A stretch of 64,000 bases of DNA from CAWBJO01 sp963789175. Its GTDB lineage: Bacteria; Pseudomonadota; Alphaproteobacteria; Rhizobiales; Aestuariivirgaceae. The position numbers and the translations under genes were made by a program. The notes beneath the pieces were generated by a model. That model searched no databases and was not told where the DNA came from. It saw only the letters and a list, made by a program, of their open reading frames with translations. Shown piece by piece: positions 7,149 to 19,685 of the stretch. Each line of letters opens with the position of its first letter. Position 1 is the first letter of the stretch. The DNA is taken from the NCBI GenBank assembly GCA_963789175.1, contig CAWBJO010000001.1, forward strand, positions 114,513 to 178,512, written 5' to 3'.

Positions 7149-10100
7149 TCATTCACTGGACTCATTACGAGGTGCCCGTTCCCGGGGTCTTGAGGAATAC
7201 CCAAATTTATGCCCGACAATACTGAGGCTGATCCGCTTGATGTTAGTGACCAAAGTGTCTTTCAGTCGCAACCAGATGGTTCCATGCTGCTGGAACAACT
7301 CGGCGTATGCTCGATTGTACGCCCCTTCCCAGCCTGAGGGCGGATGGTCAAGTTTATCGATCGAGACTACGGTTGGATCGCCATTGTAACGCTGCAGAAT
7401 AATGCTGTTATATGTATCACGTCCGCGGTAGTCGAGGTAGATCCCCGCGAGATCGCTCTCCGTCGGAAGGCGACGATCGATGCCCAAATCAATTGTCCAC
7501 GTCCCGCCTCTGCCGCCCAGATTGCGAACTACCCACAAGCCGAACCCCGCGGCCTCCTCGAAGGAATTAGGAACGCCAAGCATGATTCCCGTGTAGATAA
7601 CGCGGGCGACAAGTTGACCTGTGGTGTCGGTCATTCCATACCGCCAATTGAACGATCGAACAACGTACCTCAGCTCATCTCGATAGCTTCGGAGAGGGCT
7701 ATCGGCGCTATATGTGGCTGCTACCCTCCACCGGATTTCAGCCGAACCAACCAACTGCTGAAACACCCTCAGGGCGACTCCATCGATAGCTCCAACCGCA
7801 AGCATGCCTAAGAAGGCCATCGCTGCCGGATCTCTCGCCGCGTACGTGGTACGAGTCGTAAGAAAGAGCGCGACGTTCTCGAATACCTCTTCGATGAAGG
7901 CGAACGCCAGGTCGCGACATTTGTCGCGAGCATGGTTCGAACTCCGCGTCAAAACGTATTCGGGCCGCACTACCGCGACCCTGGTTAAGAGACCTCCTTT
8001 AAGACTGACTGCTCGCGACAGCATGACTGCCGTAAGCTCGCGTGCCCATCGGGCACCCTGGCGCCCCAAACCCACTATGAATGTCGCTTCCCAGATTCCA
8101 AAATTTCGTTCGCCATTGCCACCCTGCGATTCCGACAAACTCCAAAATGCTCCCCAGTAAGCGGAAAAGAGAAACTCGAGCATGATGGGCTGCCACCATC
8201 CCCCGTCGAGATCGACGGCGTTGGCGGGATTGTCGCCGAAGGCCATGTAGGGCGAGGCGTCCTGGCCGGCCGGGTCGATCGACAGGAAGGCGGCGAAGCC
8301 AGCGGCATATTCCCGAAAGTGGAAGTGGTAGAGCTGGAGGTCGTCGAGCCAGCCGGCGAGCGCCGTATCGTCGATGCCGAGGCGCGACAGCGGAAAGGTA
8401 TCCTGCTCCCTGCCCTGGAAGCGCCACAGGGCGGACATCGAATCGTAGCTCGTGACGGATGCCTGGCCTTCGATGCGCGTCCGCCCCCAGTCGCCGTCGT
8501 AGCCGATGCTCTCCACGACCTCACCCGCAGCGTCAGTCACCATGCGCACCGATCCCAGGTGATCGTTGAACACGTAGTACTGCGCGACTGGAGCCGCATC
8601 CCCGGTGCGCTGCTCGATCAGGATGCCCTGGATGAGACGGTAGGATATTCCGTCGCGGACGATGACCAGCGGGTCGATGCCGGACCCATACCAGTAGTCG
8701 GTGGACGACGTCGCCGCGCTGACCGGGTCGATGACGGTGCGGCTGATGCGCCTGCCCGATCCGTCATAGGCCATGTCGACCGCCAGGACGGCGGCATTCG
8801 TGCTTTCGCTCGTGACGGTCTCGTTCACGACCTTGCGCGTCTGCGGATCGAGCGAAAACGCCATGGCATAGCCGCTCCCGACGCTTGCGATCGACATCAC
8901 CTCGCCGTAGTTGGGATCGTAGGCGAGCTCGACCTGATTGCCAGAGGCGAGCGTCGCCTGCGAAATTTGGTCGTTGCCCGACCTGGCGTAGGACATGCCG
9001 GTCCCGTCACCGACGGCGAACGGCGCCTTGGCGGTCGCGCCCTGAGCGGGCTTTGCCGCTCTCGAGGCCGCGGCGGGTTCGAGGGGCCGCGGCAGGGCGC
9101 GTGCGGCACCCTGCTTCGCCAGCGGCGTCGTGGCGCCGATCTCAGCCGCCATGAGATTGCCGTTCGGGTCGTAGGCATAGAGAGAGCTGCCACGTCCCGT
9201 CCAATCCTGGCCATTGGCGACATAGTTGTCGGTTTCGACGAGGCGGCCGGCGCCGTCATAGGTATAGCAGCTCCACACGCCCTGATCCGCGGGCGGCAAG
9301 CCGTCCCCGGCGAGCTGGCGCGCAATGAGAAGGCCGCCGGCGTAGTTCGAGATCGACGCATCACCCGGGCATGGATTCTCGTTGTCGGCGCTCTGCATGT
9401 TGCGCAGGTCTTCCTGCAACAAAGTCGAGGCCGCCTGGACCGTCGTCGCGCTCAATGCTCCCCCGCGCAGGTCGTACGCGATCGTTTGGGTTAGGCCATT
9501 TGCCGTTTGCGCGGTGAGCGGCATGCCAAGCCAGTCGAAAGTGACTAGGTCCGAGTAGACCGTGCCCGAGCAATCGCTTCCGTCGCAGGCGCGTGCCACC
9601 GAGCCCATGACGGTCGGCCAGCTGGTGAGGCTGCTCTGGCCGGTCGTCACGAAGAGCCCTGTCTGGTCGAGGTCGGGATAGGTGACCGTCGGCGCCATGC
9701 CACCAACGTTCCAGGCATAGGCGGAGGAGCGCATGACGCTGCTCTCCGAACCGGGACGGACGTCGGTCCGCGCGATGGTCCGGCCGAGGTCGTCATATTG
9801 CGCATACGTCAGGTTGACCGGATCGGCGTCCCCTCGTCCCGGGCAGGCCGCGGGCAGGTCGGCCACAAGGGTCGGGAAGTATGTCGTTCCCGTCACGCGG
9901 CCGCGCGATTGCGCGTAGGCGATGCTGGTGCCGGTGGCCGGATCGACGTCATAGGTGAAGCGGTGGATGGGACAGCTGTTCGACGCATCGAGCTCGGTAT
10001 CGACATCGGCATCGCGCGCCCAGTTTGCATAGTCGGCGAGGCTCGAACTCGGCGACAGCGAGCAGCACGCCGGTTTCCGAGATGCGGCCGAGGGAGTCGT

Positions 10101-13100
10101 ACTTCGCATATCGAAATCCCTGGCTTGCTGTATCGCTCATGTCGGGGTTGGCCCGCCAGAAGCGCAGCCGGCCAGCATCGTCGCGCAAGACGTGCGTTGC
10201 CCCCGTCAGGTCCGGATCGGTCGCGAAGCTCCACTGGCCGAGCGGATCGACGCTCGCCGAGGCAGCCTGGAAGTTGCCCGGCGAAGCGATCTGCTGTCCC
10301 GCGAAATAGTTGGGGAGGAGGCTCACGGAATTCGTGGCCACGGTTCCCTGGCTGACCTGCGAGGCCCCGTTGAGGGAAACGTTGAGGGCCGAGAACAGGG
10401 AGCCCGCCGTGGCATCCTGCAGCTTGAGACTCTTGTCCGGCGCGGCTTTGCCGGTGGATGCCGCCTGCCAGGAGTTGCGGCTCAAGCCCGTCAGGGACGA
10501 GGTGTCCGCCACGGACTGCTGGAACACGGTGAGGTCGGCGCCGAAACCGGAACTCGACGTCGACGTATTGTAGGTGTTCTGAAGCGTCGAATCATCGCCG
10601 ATGTCGATCGATTGCGCGAGGTTGGCGTCATTCCAATCCTGGTAGTCCGTTTCGGTGACACGGCTCTGGGCAGCCTGCATGCTCAGCGCCCAGCCAGGCT
10701 GGCCTGCCTGATAGGAGCGCCCGGCCGGTTCCTGATAGCGCGTCACATAGGAGAAGGCGAATTGCGGGTCCTGCGGGTTGAGCGTGCGGGATGCACCGGC
10801 ACCGGACGCATAGAAGTCGTAAAGGTCGCTGGCGACGTTCTCGCCAGTGTGGATGGCGCCGTTCGCCCAGTCGAAGACGGGCAGCAACCCAGGCCGGTAG
10901 GTCAGCATCTGCGTCGCGGAGTCGCCGTTCGCCGGATAGTAGATGGGCAAGGTCTGGACAGCCGGGCGGCCCCAGCCGTCGCGCAGGTAGCCGGACACAA
11001 CGTCGACAAGCGACGCCACCGGACTTTCGCCCTCCGTCATGCGCATGAGATTGAGCACATGAGACTGCATCGGCTGGAGCGCTGCGTTCGCGTATGCCGT
11101 CGTCAGCGTCGGAGCGCTGCCGGCGAGCACATTGGTGAAGCTCGCATCGTCGGTATCGAATGTTATGGTCGTCTGGTCGGTCGTCAGCAGGTAATTGTCG
11201 ACCGTCCACTGCTCATCGTCGCTCTTGGCCGAAACGCTGAGCAGGAGCTTACCGTCGCCGAACACGGCGACGTTGTCCTCATAGGCGACGATCATCCAAT
11301 CGCGCGGCAGCGAGACGATGTCGCTCGTCGCATCGGCGGGCGTGGCAAGATCGTTCGACGCTCCCGTGACATCGCGATCGGAGAAGAACATGAACTGGCC
11401 GAGACCCTGCGCGGCGTCGGTGAACGAAAAGACCACTGCCGGCGTGTTCGACAGGCCCGGAGCCTGCCAGCCGATTTCGATCGGATCGTCCGATGCGTCA
11501 TTGCGCTCGACTAGCGTGCGCAGGCCGAAGGCGGAGCCGGTGAGGCTCGCCGTGAAGGTTCCGGTGCCCTGTTGCGCCGCCGGGCAGCCCGTGTCCCACG
11601 ACTGGACCGGCAGATTGGCACAGAAGAGCGAGGATTCGGGTGCCCAGCTCACGGATGCGACCGAGTTGGGGACGGCGCTCGAATAGATGTCGTAGGTCAC
11701 GCCGGCAGGCGCGCCCTGGCTGGCGTTGAGAAGATTGAACCCGCCGAAGCGGCTGAAGCCGGCCGCCATGGCGCCGGAGGTCATACGGCTCGAGACGGCG
11801 TGATCGGCGCCCAGACGCTCCACATAGCCGGCCATGACGTCGTCGCGATCATCATAGACGGCGCGGGCGGTGTTGCCGTTGTCGGCCAGGTTCGACACGG
11901 CGCGGTAGTAGGCATTGGGATCGTAGATCGTGGCGCTGAATCCCGCCTGCACGCCCGAGAAGCGGACGTCGTCGATAGCGCCGCCCGCCGCGCAGGCGGC
12001 AACCGGGGCGGACGTGCCGACATTCGTCGAGGCCGGAATGATGCCTTCGAGGTAGTACCAGGCAGAGCCGTCGCCGGTGACGCTCTGATCGAAGACGGAA
12101 TTGCCGCTGGCGTCCGTGAAACCGAGCGTGCAGCTTTGGGACGCTGCGGGCGCGACCCAGGCGGAGACCACGGTGTCGAGCGGCTGGCCGTAGATGTCGA
12201 TGGCCGGCATGAAGGTCACGGGAGAGACGGTGATGCCGCCGCTCCCGGACCAGTAGCTGGACTGGCCGCCGGCATGGGGCTGGACATTGCTCGTGGTGAA
12301 GCTCGCGACTTCGCCCCCTGCGCAGTTCCAGTTGGCATCGGTGCAGTAGGCGGCGGAACCCGCGGTCCCTGCCGTCTCATAGGGCTCGAAACCGAAATAG
12401 CCGGCGCGATGGCTCAACTGGCTGCCGACGGCAAAGCTCGCGATGGGCAGGCCCTTGTTGGTCGCCGAGAGAATGACGGAGCTCGTCAGGAAGAGGTCGG
12501 TCCCCGCTTCGGTGGCGCCGTAGTAGGTGGTGATGTCGGTCGGCTGGAGAGTGATGAGATTGCGTCCGACGATCTCGTTCTTCTTGATCCAGGCGTCGGG
12601 GCTGGCGTCGAGAGTCGCAGGCGCCGGCAAGGGCAGGTTCACGTTCAGCGGCGTACCAAGCCCAAGCTCGGTGACGTTGCCGGCCGTGCAGCTCGACCAT
12701 GCGCTCGGGTAGGCGAGGCAATTGCCGTAGTAGGGTTCCGTCGTATTGAGGGCCATGCTCTTGAGCGTGAAATACCCCGCATCGGCGCCGATCGAGGAGG
12801 CTCCCGCGTCGTACCACTTGTCGACAAGGCGGAAAGTCGCCAGGCCGGTGCCAATGGCACAAGCCTGGGTCACGGAAATTCCGTCGGCGCCGGCCGTGAA
12901 GCAAAGGTTGGGATTGCCGTTGCTCTCGACCATGCCGTTGGCATGGAGAAGCCAGGTCGAGTCGCGGGGCGTCGAAGTCGCGCAGCTGCCATCCATGGTG
13001 AGCGAGGCGCCAACGCCGTAGAGGCAGTCGGACGAGCCAATGCCGAGCTCGACCGCCGGATAGGCTATCGCCCTGGCGGCCCAAATGCGCTCGCCCGAAA

Positions 13101-16100
13101 GCGGAAAATTGGGCACGGTCGTTCCCGCCGTCGTCCATTGCGGAGCGAAATACCCCGAACCCGAATCGTCCCGGAAGCCACGCAGGACGACGTCATTGGC
13201 TCCTCCATTCTCCGGCAGATAGAGATTGAAGGTCGTGTAGAAGCCGTAGTTCTGAAGATACTCGGTCTCAAGTCCGAACTTTTGCGTGACGCTGGTGAAA
13301 TTGCACGGCGAGAGGCCGAAGCCTGTGCTGCCGTTCACGGACTGGCTCAGGCACTGGCCGGGGACGGTCTGCGATTCGAGCAGCCACAGGGTGTGGTAGC
13401 CGCCGCTCGCATCCTGCGTGTCGAGCGGGTTTACGATCTTGTGCGCCGTGTAGACGGCGCCGGTGGCGCCGGCCGAGGCGCCTTCGACGTCGGCACAGGC
13501 GCCGTCTGTGCTCAAGGTCGCCTGGCCGTTGGTCACGGCGGCGACCAGGCAACCCCAATTCCCCTGGTTGCCGCTGCTGGTGTCCGGCTCCATGTATTCG
13601 CCGTTCGAACCGCCCGTCGAAACGAGCGGAGAGTATCCGATCACCATCTGCGGCAGCGTGACGGCGATGTCATTGCCGCGGCCCTGATAGGTGGCCAGGG
13701 GTAGCATGACGGATGCGCCGTCGACTTCGCGATTGACCTGCGTGTAGGTGGTGACGTTCGCGAGCACCGGCTCGGGCGCCGCATCGTCGTCGCTGACAGT
13801 GCCGAAGGTTTCGTAGACGTCGGAGAGTCGGTTGGCTGCGAGCATGGCGGCGCTGTAGGCCGGCACCTCCCAGGCATAGTAGGTGTACTTCGCCGAGCGG
13901 ATGGTCTGCGCGACGAGACTCACGTTGCCGGATTCATCCGCCGCGGTGACCGCCTTCTGCGTGCTGATATGGGTGGCGCGGAGCTGGCTCAGGCCGTTGT
14001 AGTCCGCCGCGGAGACGGTCTCGACGCCGTCGTTGGTATCCGTGATCCATGCCGCGCGCGAAAGCCGTCGCGTCAGCCCGCCGTCATAGGCGCCGCTGCG
14101 GACGAGGTCGACGACCTCGTGCACGGTATCGGACGTCCTGTATGGCGCCGACTGCCCGGCGCGATAACTTTCTGATCGATACGCCGATCCGAGCAGTTCG
14201 CCGAAATAGGTCGTCCAGGGCATCGTCGGCCGCGTCGCGTCCGTGGAGTCGAAGTCGACCGCACCGGCATAGCCCGGAATGGCAGCTTGCACACCGGTCG
14301 CATCGATCACTGAGCGGTTGGCGCTGCTGCCGGCATAGCTGTAGACGATGGTGGTGCCGGCCGCGCGGCCGCTGTTGTCGGCATTGGCAAGGCCGATCTG
14401 CAGCACCTGCGACTCATCCGACTGGACACAGCTCGTCCACGACATCGTGGCGCCGACGCTGGCGCACAGATCGCCGGCGGTGCTGAGACCGATGGTTTTC
14501 AGGGCGAAGGGTTGCGTTGCGTCCGGCAGGTCGTAGAGAGCGAATAACTGGGCGGAGTTGGACGGGTCGCAGGATGCCAGCGTGAGCGCCGCGCCGGAGG
14601 AATTGGCGAGCATGCACTGACCAGGGCTTGCGAGGGACTCGATGCGCCCGTCGGCATGCATGAGGAAGCGCGTCGATACGGTGGTGGCCGTGGCGCCCGT
14701 GCAGGTGGCGTCGAGTGATATTCCAGCGGAGTTCGCCGAAGTCAGGCAACCGGCGCCGGATACGAAAATCGTTTCCTGGGTGCCCTGATAGGAAACGGTG
14801 GTCTGGGCGTAAAGGCCCGTCGAGCCGCTCAGGCTATAGCGTCCATTCGTGCCTTTGCCGAGATCGGGCGCGTAGGCGAAGGTGGTGCGGGTCTGCTTGA
14901 TGCCGTCGTCGGTGGTAACGGACGACACGACCTTGTCGGTCACCTCGCCCGTCGACGCATGGTCTACGACCGCGAAAAGCACGAACTCATTGCCGGCGCG
15001 GGCCGAGAACGACTGCGAATTCGGACCCTGGTCGTAGAGGATGAAGGCGGCGTCGCCCGTCAGGTTGTCCGAATCCACGTTGGGATTCTCGGAGGACCAG
15101 TTCGAGGCGCTGAAAATCTGAGGCACGTCGGCGGGCGCAAAGGTCCCGTCGTTGGTCCGGCGCACGTCGCCATTCCAGAACTCGAACAGGTAGGTCGCGT
15201 TGATCGGGCTGGCGGTCTGCCCGTTCGAATAGGTGAGCGGAGTATAGTTGGCGATCGTTCCGCTGACCGACGTCAAGAGAGACATGTCCGACGGGATATT
15301 GCTCGGACGGAAGCTCTGGGAATCGGCGTTGTTGGGCAGCGCGACCGGAGACAGAGATTCATCCGCATTGCGGACCCAGAAATTCTCCCCGAAGAAGAAG
15401 ATGCGGCGCGATGCGGCATAGTTCGACAGAGGCCCGCCCGTGATGCGCTCATGGGCCAGCATCGGAACGATCATTTGCGCGGTGAAGGCGGCACTCATGA
15501 CGCCCTCGGTGGCGGCGCTCAGCATCTCGCCCGTGAGTGCCGCGCCCGCGGCCGAACCCCAGCCGCTCGCAAGCAAGGCGATACCGACGAATTCCATGAC
15601 ACCGTTGAAGATGCGCCAGTCCTCACTCTGCATGGGCCCATGCTCGCGAGGCGGGAAATACGTCATGGTGGCGTATTGATCGCGGTCGACGGTCTCGTTG
15701 AGGGGGTCATAGACCCACGAGCTATAGCCGCCGCCGTAGCCTCGCAGCAAAGCGAATACGTCGTCACTGCTGTAGAGATCGGGATCGGAATATTCACCAT
15801 CTCCGCCCGTGTCGCCGAAGAAGCACGCATTGCCGGTGGTCTGCGAGGGCGTCGTCCCGAAATCGTCCCATCCCGGGTAGGTCGTAGCGGTGGAAATTTC
15901 GAGACCGACGGGCCCCGGGATCGTCGCACCGCATTGCTGGTTCTGCACGGAGCCTTCAGCGCCCTGGAGACCGCTATAGACGTCCTGCCACGTATAGGTC
16001 GCCCAATTCGCCAGCCCAACCATCATGCCCGTGCTGATCGCATCGCTCACCCAAGGATGGTGCTGGTTACAGCAGTAGTATTCGGCCGGCGTCTGCGACA

Positions 16101-18891
16101 CCTGCTGCGCCGGCGGCGCGGTCGCCCACTGAACATAGTCAGCCGCTGCGCCGCCATTTGCCGAGGCGTAGTCGACCGGCGTGACGGCCGCGGGCAACGG
16201 GAAACTCGCGTTGCCGCCGGATGCCGGAACAACGTAGGTGCCGCGCAGAACGATGTTCTGCGTGATGTTGGGATCGAAGTACTGGCTTCCCGTCTCCACT
16301 TCCTGAACGGAATTGTACACACGCTGCGCCCCCATCGCGACGATGAGGTTCAGCGCGTCGCCCTGGGGATAGATGGCGCGCGCCATGAGATCGAGCCAGC
16401 TTTTCCCCTGCTGCGGCCCGCTGCGAATGCCGAACTGCTGGCCGATCTGCGCCGTCGTGACGACCACGTTCGCCTGGCCGGGCGAGGATTCCTGGACGCC
16501 GGAATCCTTGATGAAGGCGAGCGTGGCGACAATGTCCTGCTGCTCGTTGCCGGGTGGCGGCGCGAAATAGAAACCGGCGAAGCCTTCGCCGATCTGCGTG
16601 GCGACGGGGATGTCCTGCCCCGAATAGGTGCGGCTGAACGATCCCGAGTAGTGGCCGATGCCGTCGTCCTGCTGCCAGCCGTTGTTGCTATGCCAGAGGT
16701 TCCAATCCTGGTCGGCGCCGGCGACGATGCCGACGGTATCGTTCGAGACGGCGACGCGCGTGTTGCCGCAATGGGAGCCGAAATAAGGACTGTTCGCATC
16801 GGAGTTGTCGCCGATGGCCGCCCATGTCTCCTGGCTGCGCTGCTGCTGGTATACGAAGACGTCGTTGCACGCATGGCCGGCGGAGTTGGTCAGACCGTTG
16901 GGCAGCGATACGCCCACCATGCCGTTGCCCATCGACACGAAGTCGAAGGCATTCGGATAAGTGTCCATGTCGCTCTGCAGCGTGAAGCCGCTGTAGTAGC
17001 CGCGCGACACCTCGCTCACGACGCGCTGCCAACCGGTGCTGGTCCAGGCGAAAATGAAGAAGCCGTTGTGGACGTCTGTGCTACCAGGAGCGGTAACGTC
17101 GGTCGAGAGAAGCACGTAGCCGGAGCCCACGTAAGCGTGGCGGTTGGCGTTGACCTCCGTGTAGGGGGCGAGGTCATCGACCTCCAGGGTGCGCTGGACC
17201 AGAGTGCCCTGCGCATTGGTGTACTGATAGGTGGTGGTCGCGCCGAGCGGTGAGGTGACGCTCTTGATCAGACCATAGAGCGCACCCTTGTGCGCGTTGA
17301 AACCCTGGTCGTCGTTCCAACGGGATACGGACACGCCGTCGTCGTTCGACAACGTCGCACCGTTCTCCGTCTGCTGCACGGTGTTCTGGCCCCAATAGCC
17401 GAAGGCATAGCTGGGCTGCGGGTCGAACGGAGCGGCATCGCCGTCTGCGGCCTTGGCGAAATTGTATTCGCTCGGCGTGACGGCCGTGAGGACGCGCTTG
17501 CCCATGAGCTGCTCAGGATTGTCAAAGCCGAGCAGCACGCCATTGTTGTAGCCGAGGGCGGCCTGCGACACCGGGGTGGGAGCCGTTGTCCAGCCGCCGT
17601 TCGGCGCCGCGATGCCACCGTCGAAAGTGTCGACCTGGCTCAGATAGAGCGCCTGGTATTTCTCCTGGTAACCGTCCGGCTCGCTGTTGTACTGGCGCGG
17701 ATCGAGGATCTCCGTCGCCGTGCGCGATGCCCAATCGAGCGTCAACTGACTGCCGTCGTCGGTTACGACCTTGTAAAGGTACGTCGCCTTGCCGAACGTC
17801 TTCGGCACAGCCGTGCGCTCGGGGTTCGACATCTTCTGCTGGCCGACCTGCTGCGTGTGGCGGCCGTAGTAAAGCGTCGTCCTCAGGCCGTTGATGTTCT
17901 CGATCGCCGAGAGATACCAGCTCGAGGCGAACTGCTCCTGGTTCACGGTGTCGTAGGAAACGCCCGTCCAGGAGCCCCAGCGGACGTCGAGCTCGGCCGG
18001 GCCAAACTCGCAGTCGTCCGCCTCCGCCTGGAAGATCGGCCCGCTTTCGAGATCGGTGCAGAAGCTCGCGAAGTCGGTGTCAGTGCTCGAAGCGCCATCC
18101 TGCGCGCGATAGGCCCAGCCGTAGTAGTACTTGATGCCGGTGGCGTCGGTGAGCACCCAATAAGAACTGCTTTCGGGCGAGCCTGGATCGCTTCCCGAAT
18201 TGTCGTGAAACTCGAGGCGTGCGAAATCGCCGTCGTTGGTTTCGTAGTACTTCACATTGTTGGGCTGGTCGTAGCCGACGAGAGCGAGGCGATAGCCGGC
18301 GGTGCCGGTCATCAGCATGAAGGAATCATCGTAGGCGACTCCGGTGCTGCCCGGCAGCCGCGCAATCCGCATGTGCGCCGCAGGAAGGGACCAGCCGAGG
18401 CCGACCTCGCCCGGCACCTGCTCATAATTCCAGTTGATCGCCGTCTCGTAGACGGAGGCGCTCGAATAGGAGAGGCCGAGCGTGAAGGACGGCGTCGTGC
18501 CGCCGCCGATGCCTGCCAGGGGAACGCCGAACGTGAGCTTGCCGGTGGCAGGATCGACATTGCCGGTGCTGCCGGCCCCGGGCGGCGCGAAATCCGGCGT
18601 GTCAGCGGCGAGTGACGCCAGGCTCTTGGCAATCGGCTGGCCCTTGGCGAAGGCGGCACTCGCCGTCGTCAAAAGGTCGGCTTCCCCCTTTTTCGCCGCC
18701 CCCTGCCCTACCTTGCTGCTGCCCTCCAGTACCGGAAGAACGGATGAAGTCTGCACCGGTGCGATCGTGCAGGCCTGCAGGAAGGGAAGGAGCACGAAGG
18801 CATTGATGGCGGACGTTGCGCCGAACAGCGATTTAGAACGCCGTGCAAAGACGACAGCCGGGCGCGACATGAGAGCGAGGAAACGCTTCAT
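7149..18891 (-). CDS. Giant SpvB/RHS-type lipoprotein (about 3,900 residues), one frameshift as read
   Basis: From the ATG at 18891 the product starts with a long basic n-region, a hydrophobic stretch and a lipobox-like FLQAC near residue 40, so it is predicted to be lipid-anchored. Residues about 95-180 carry a SpvB-like segment (GSTGNVDPATGKLTFGVPL, TLGLSYSSAS). Central hydrophobic helices lie around residue 1,100. Cysteine-paired ricin-B-like modules lie around residues 1,390-1,480 and 1,770-2,090. YD/RHS-type sequence follows, then an RHS core near residues 3,440-3,560 with NDHLGSVRMVTDAAGE, FLSIDPAGQ and GDNPANAVDLDG. The last ~350 residues form an unrecognised tip. At about 10,050 the frame shifts by one extra base; without it ETGVLLA continues into SPSSSLADYANWARD. 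The family includes Tc-toxin B/C-like and RHS shell proteins, so a secreted or surface toxin-delivery role is inferred. Confidence 0.8.
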
Positions 18892-18909
18892 CGAGGGGAT
18901 TCCGATCAA

Positions 18910-19380
18910 AGTTGAGGCAGGTGGAGGATTCGGAACCGGCGAAGGCCTTATGCGGCGGGCATGAACTGTCGATGTCCGCCTGGAGGGCGGATGGTGCGAC
19001 TTAGCGTTTGTTCAGGTGCGCGGCCGACGGCAAGGCTACTCGGCGGTCCTGCAGGCTATGGGCCAGGGAGGTATTCGGTCATCGGCCACCCTCGATTTGT
19101 TTCGTCTGCGATTCGGTTTTATACAGAAAGTTGTGCAGACACCTACATGTATTTTACTGATTGTATCCATCGGACCGCGTGGTGGGCGCGCCGATCGAGC
19201 GCAAATTTTTTATAATCAATAGGTTGAATGCAAAACGCGACGCGTCGACGTCCGGTGCGCGGCGGGAAACCCAGGCCGTTTTCTCTGCAGTCAAATGAAG
19301 TGACCAAGCGAAACCCATTGCGCGATTCGACGGGAAGGATGGGCGCCCGGGGCGAGGCGTCCATCAGGGTTGTTTTCATC
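18910..19380. other. Intergenic region upstream of the RHS gene
   Basis: About 470 bases contain no supported gene. The middle part (about 19080-19220) is AT-richer than its surroundings and includes AATTTTTTATAATC at 19203-19216. That is a plausible promoter area for the minus-strand RHS gene, but no specific promoter could be assigned. The right end holds the terminator-like inverted repeat listed separately. Confidence 0.4.
19338..19365 (-). terminator. Inverted repeat after the DUF1127-like gene
   Basis: GATGGGCGCC and GGCGTCCATC flank an 8-base loop and pair with one mismatch. The repeat lies 16 bases beyond the stop of the minus-strand small gene. No U-run follows on that strand, so rho-independent function is uncertain. 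Confidence 0.4.
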
Positions 19381-19656
19381 TCAGCGACGACGCTCAGACA
19401 TGACTTCTATTAGAGTCGCGATGGCGATCGTCGAATTGGACCGGCGCGGGATTTCGAGATCGCGTGGGAGTCCGATGTCGTCGCGCAGGTGGGGGTCCAT
19501 CCGCGACACGAGCTCGGCGAGCCGGCGGGCTTGCGCCTTCCTTGCGCGGCCGGCCAGCCAATTGGCTATGCAGGATCGGCACTTCTCGAGCCAGGCGAAG
19601 GGATCGTTGGCTCCCTCGAGGTGCGAGGCGGTGGATTGCTGGCGATGGGTGGTCAT
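19381..19656 (-). CDS. Small DUF1127-like protein
   Basis: This 91-residue protein carries a basic region and the motif RRLAELVSRMDPHLRDDIGLPRDLEIPR, which resembles the LxxLDDrxLrDIGLsR core of DUF1127 proteins; here the end is PRD instead of SR. A cysteine pair (CRSC) precedes it. The ATG at 19656 has AAAGGA upstream; an in-frame ATG at 19689 would add 11 residues. In other alphaproteobacteria small DUF1127 proteins bind RNA or affect phosphate/carbon metabolism, but function here is open. It is downstream of another tiny gene and divergent from the crp-like gene. Confidence 0.6.
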   Translation of the reverse strand: MTTHRQQSTASHLEGANDPFAWLEKCRSCIANWLAGRARKAQARRLAELVSRMDPHLRDDIGLPRDLEIPRRSNSTIAIATLIEVMSERRR

Positions 19657-19685
19657 GGGTCGGTCCTTTCCTTCGGATGTCGGTT

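Noticed and set aside
7024..7149. An immunity gene immediately downstream of the RHS tip.
   Set aside because: Only 56 bases separate the RHS stop from the repaired end of the YbaK-type gene, too short for a gene.
10192..17253. Very long open frames on the plus strand opposite the RHS gene (for example 11572-13704 and 14959-17253).
   Set aside because: They are rich in Arg, Gly and Val, have no domain motifs and are the high-GC antisense shadow of a clearly coding strand.
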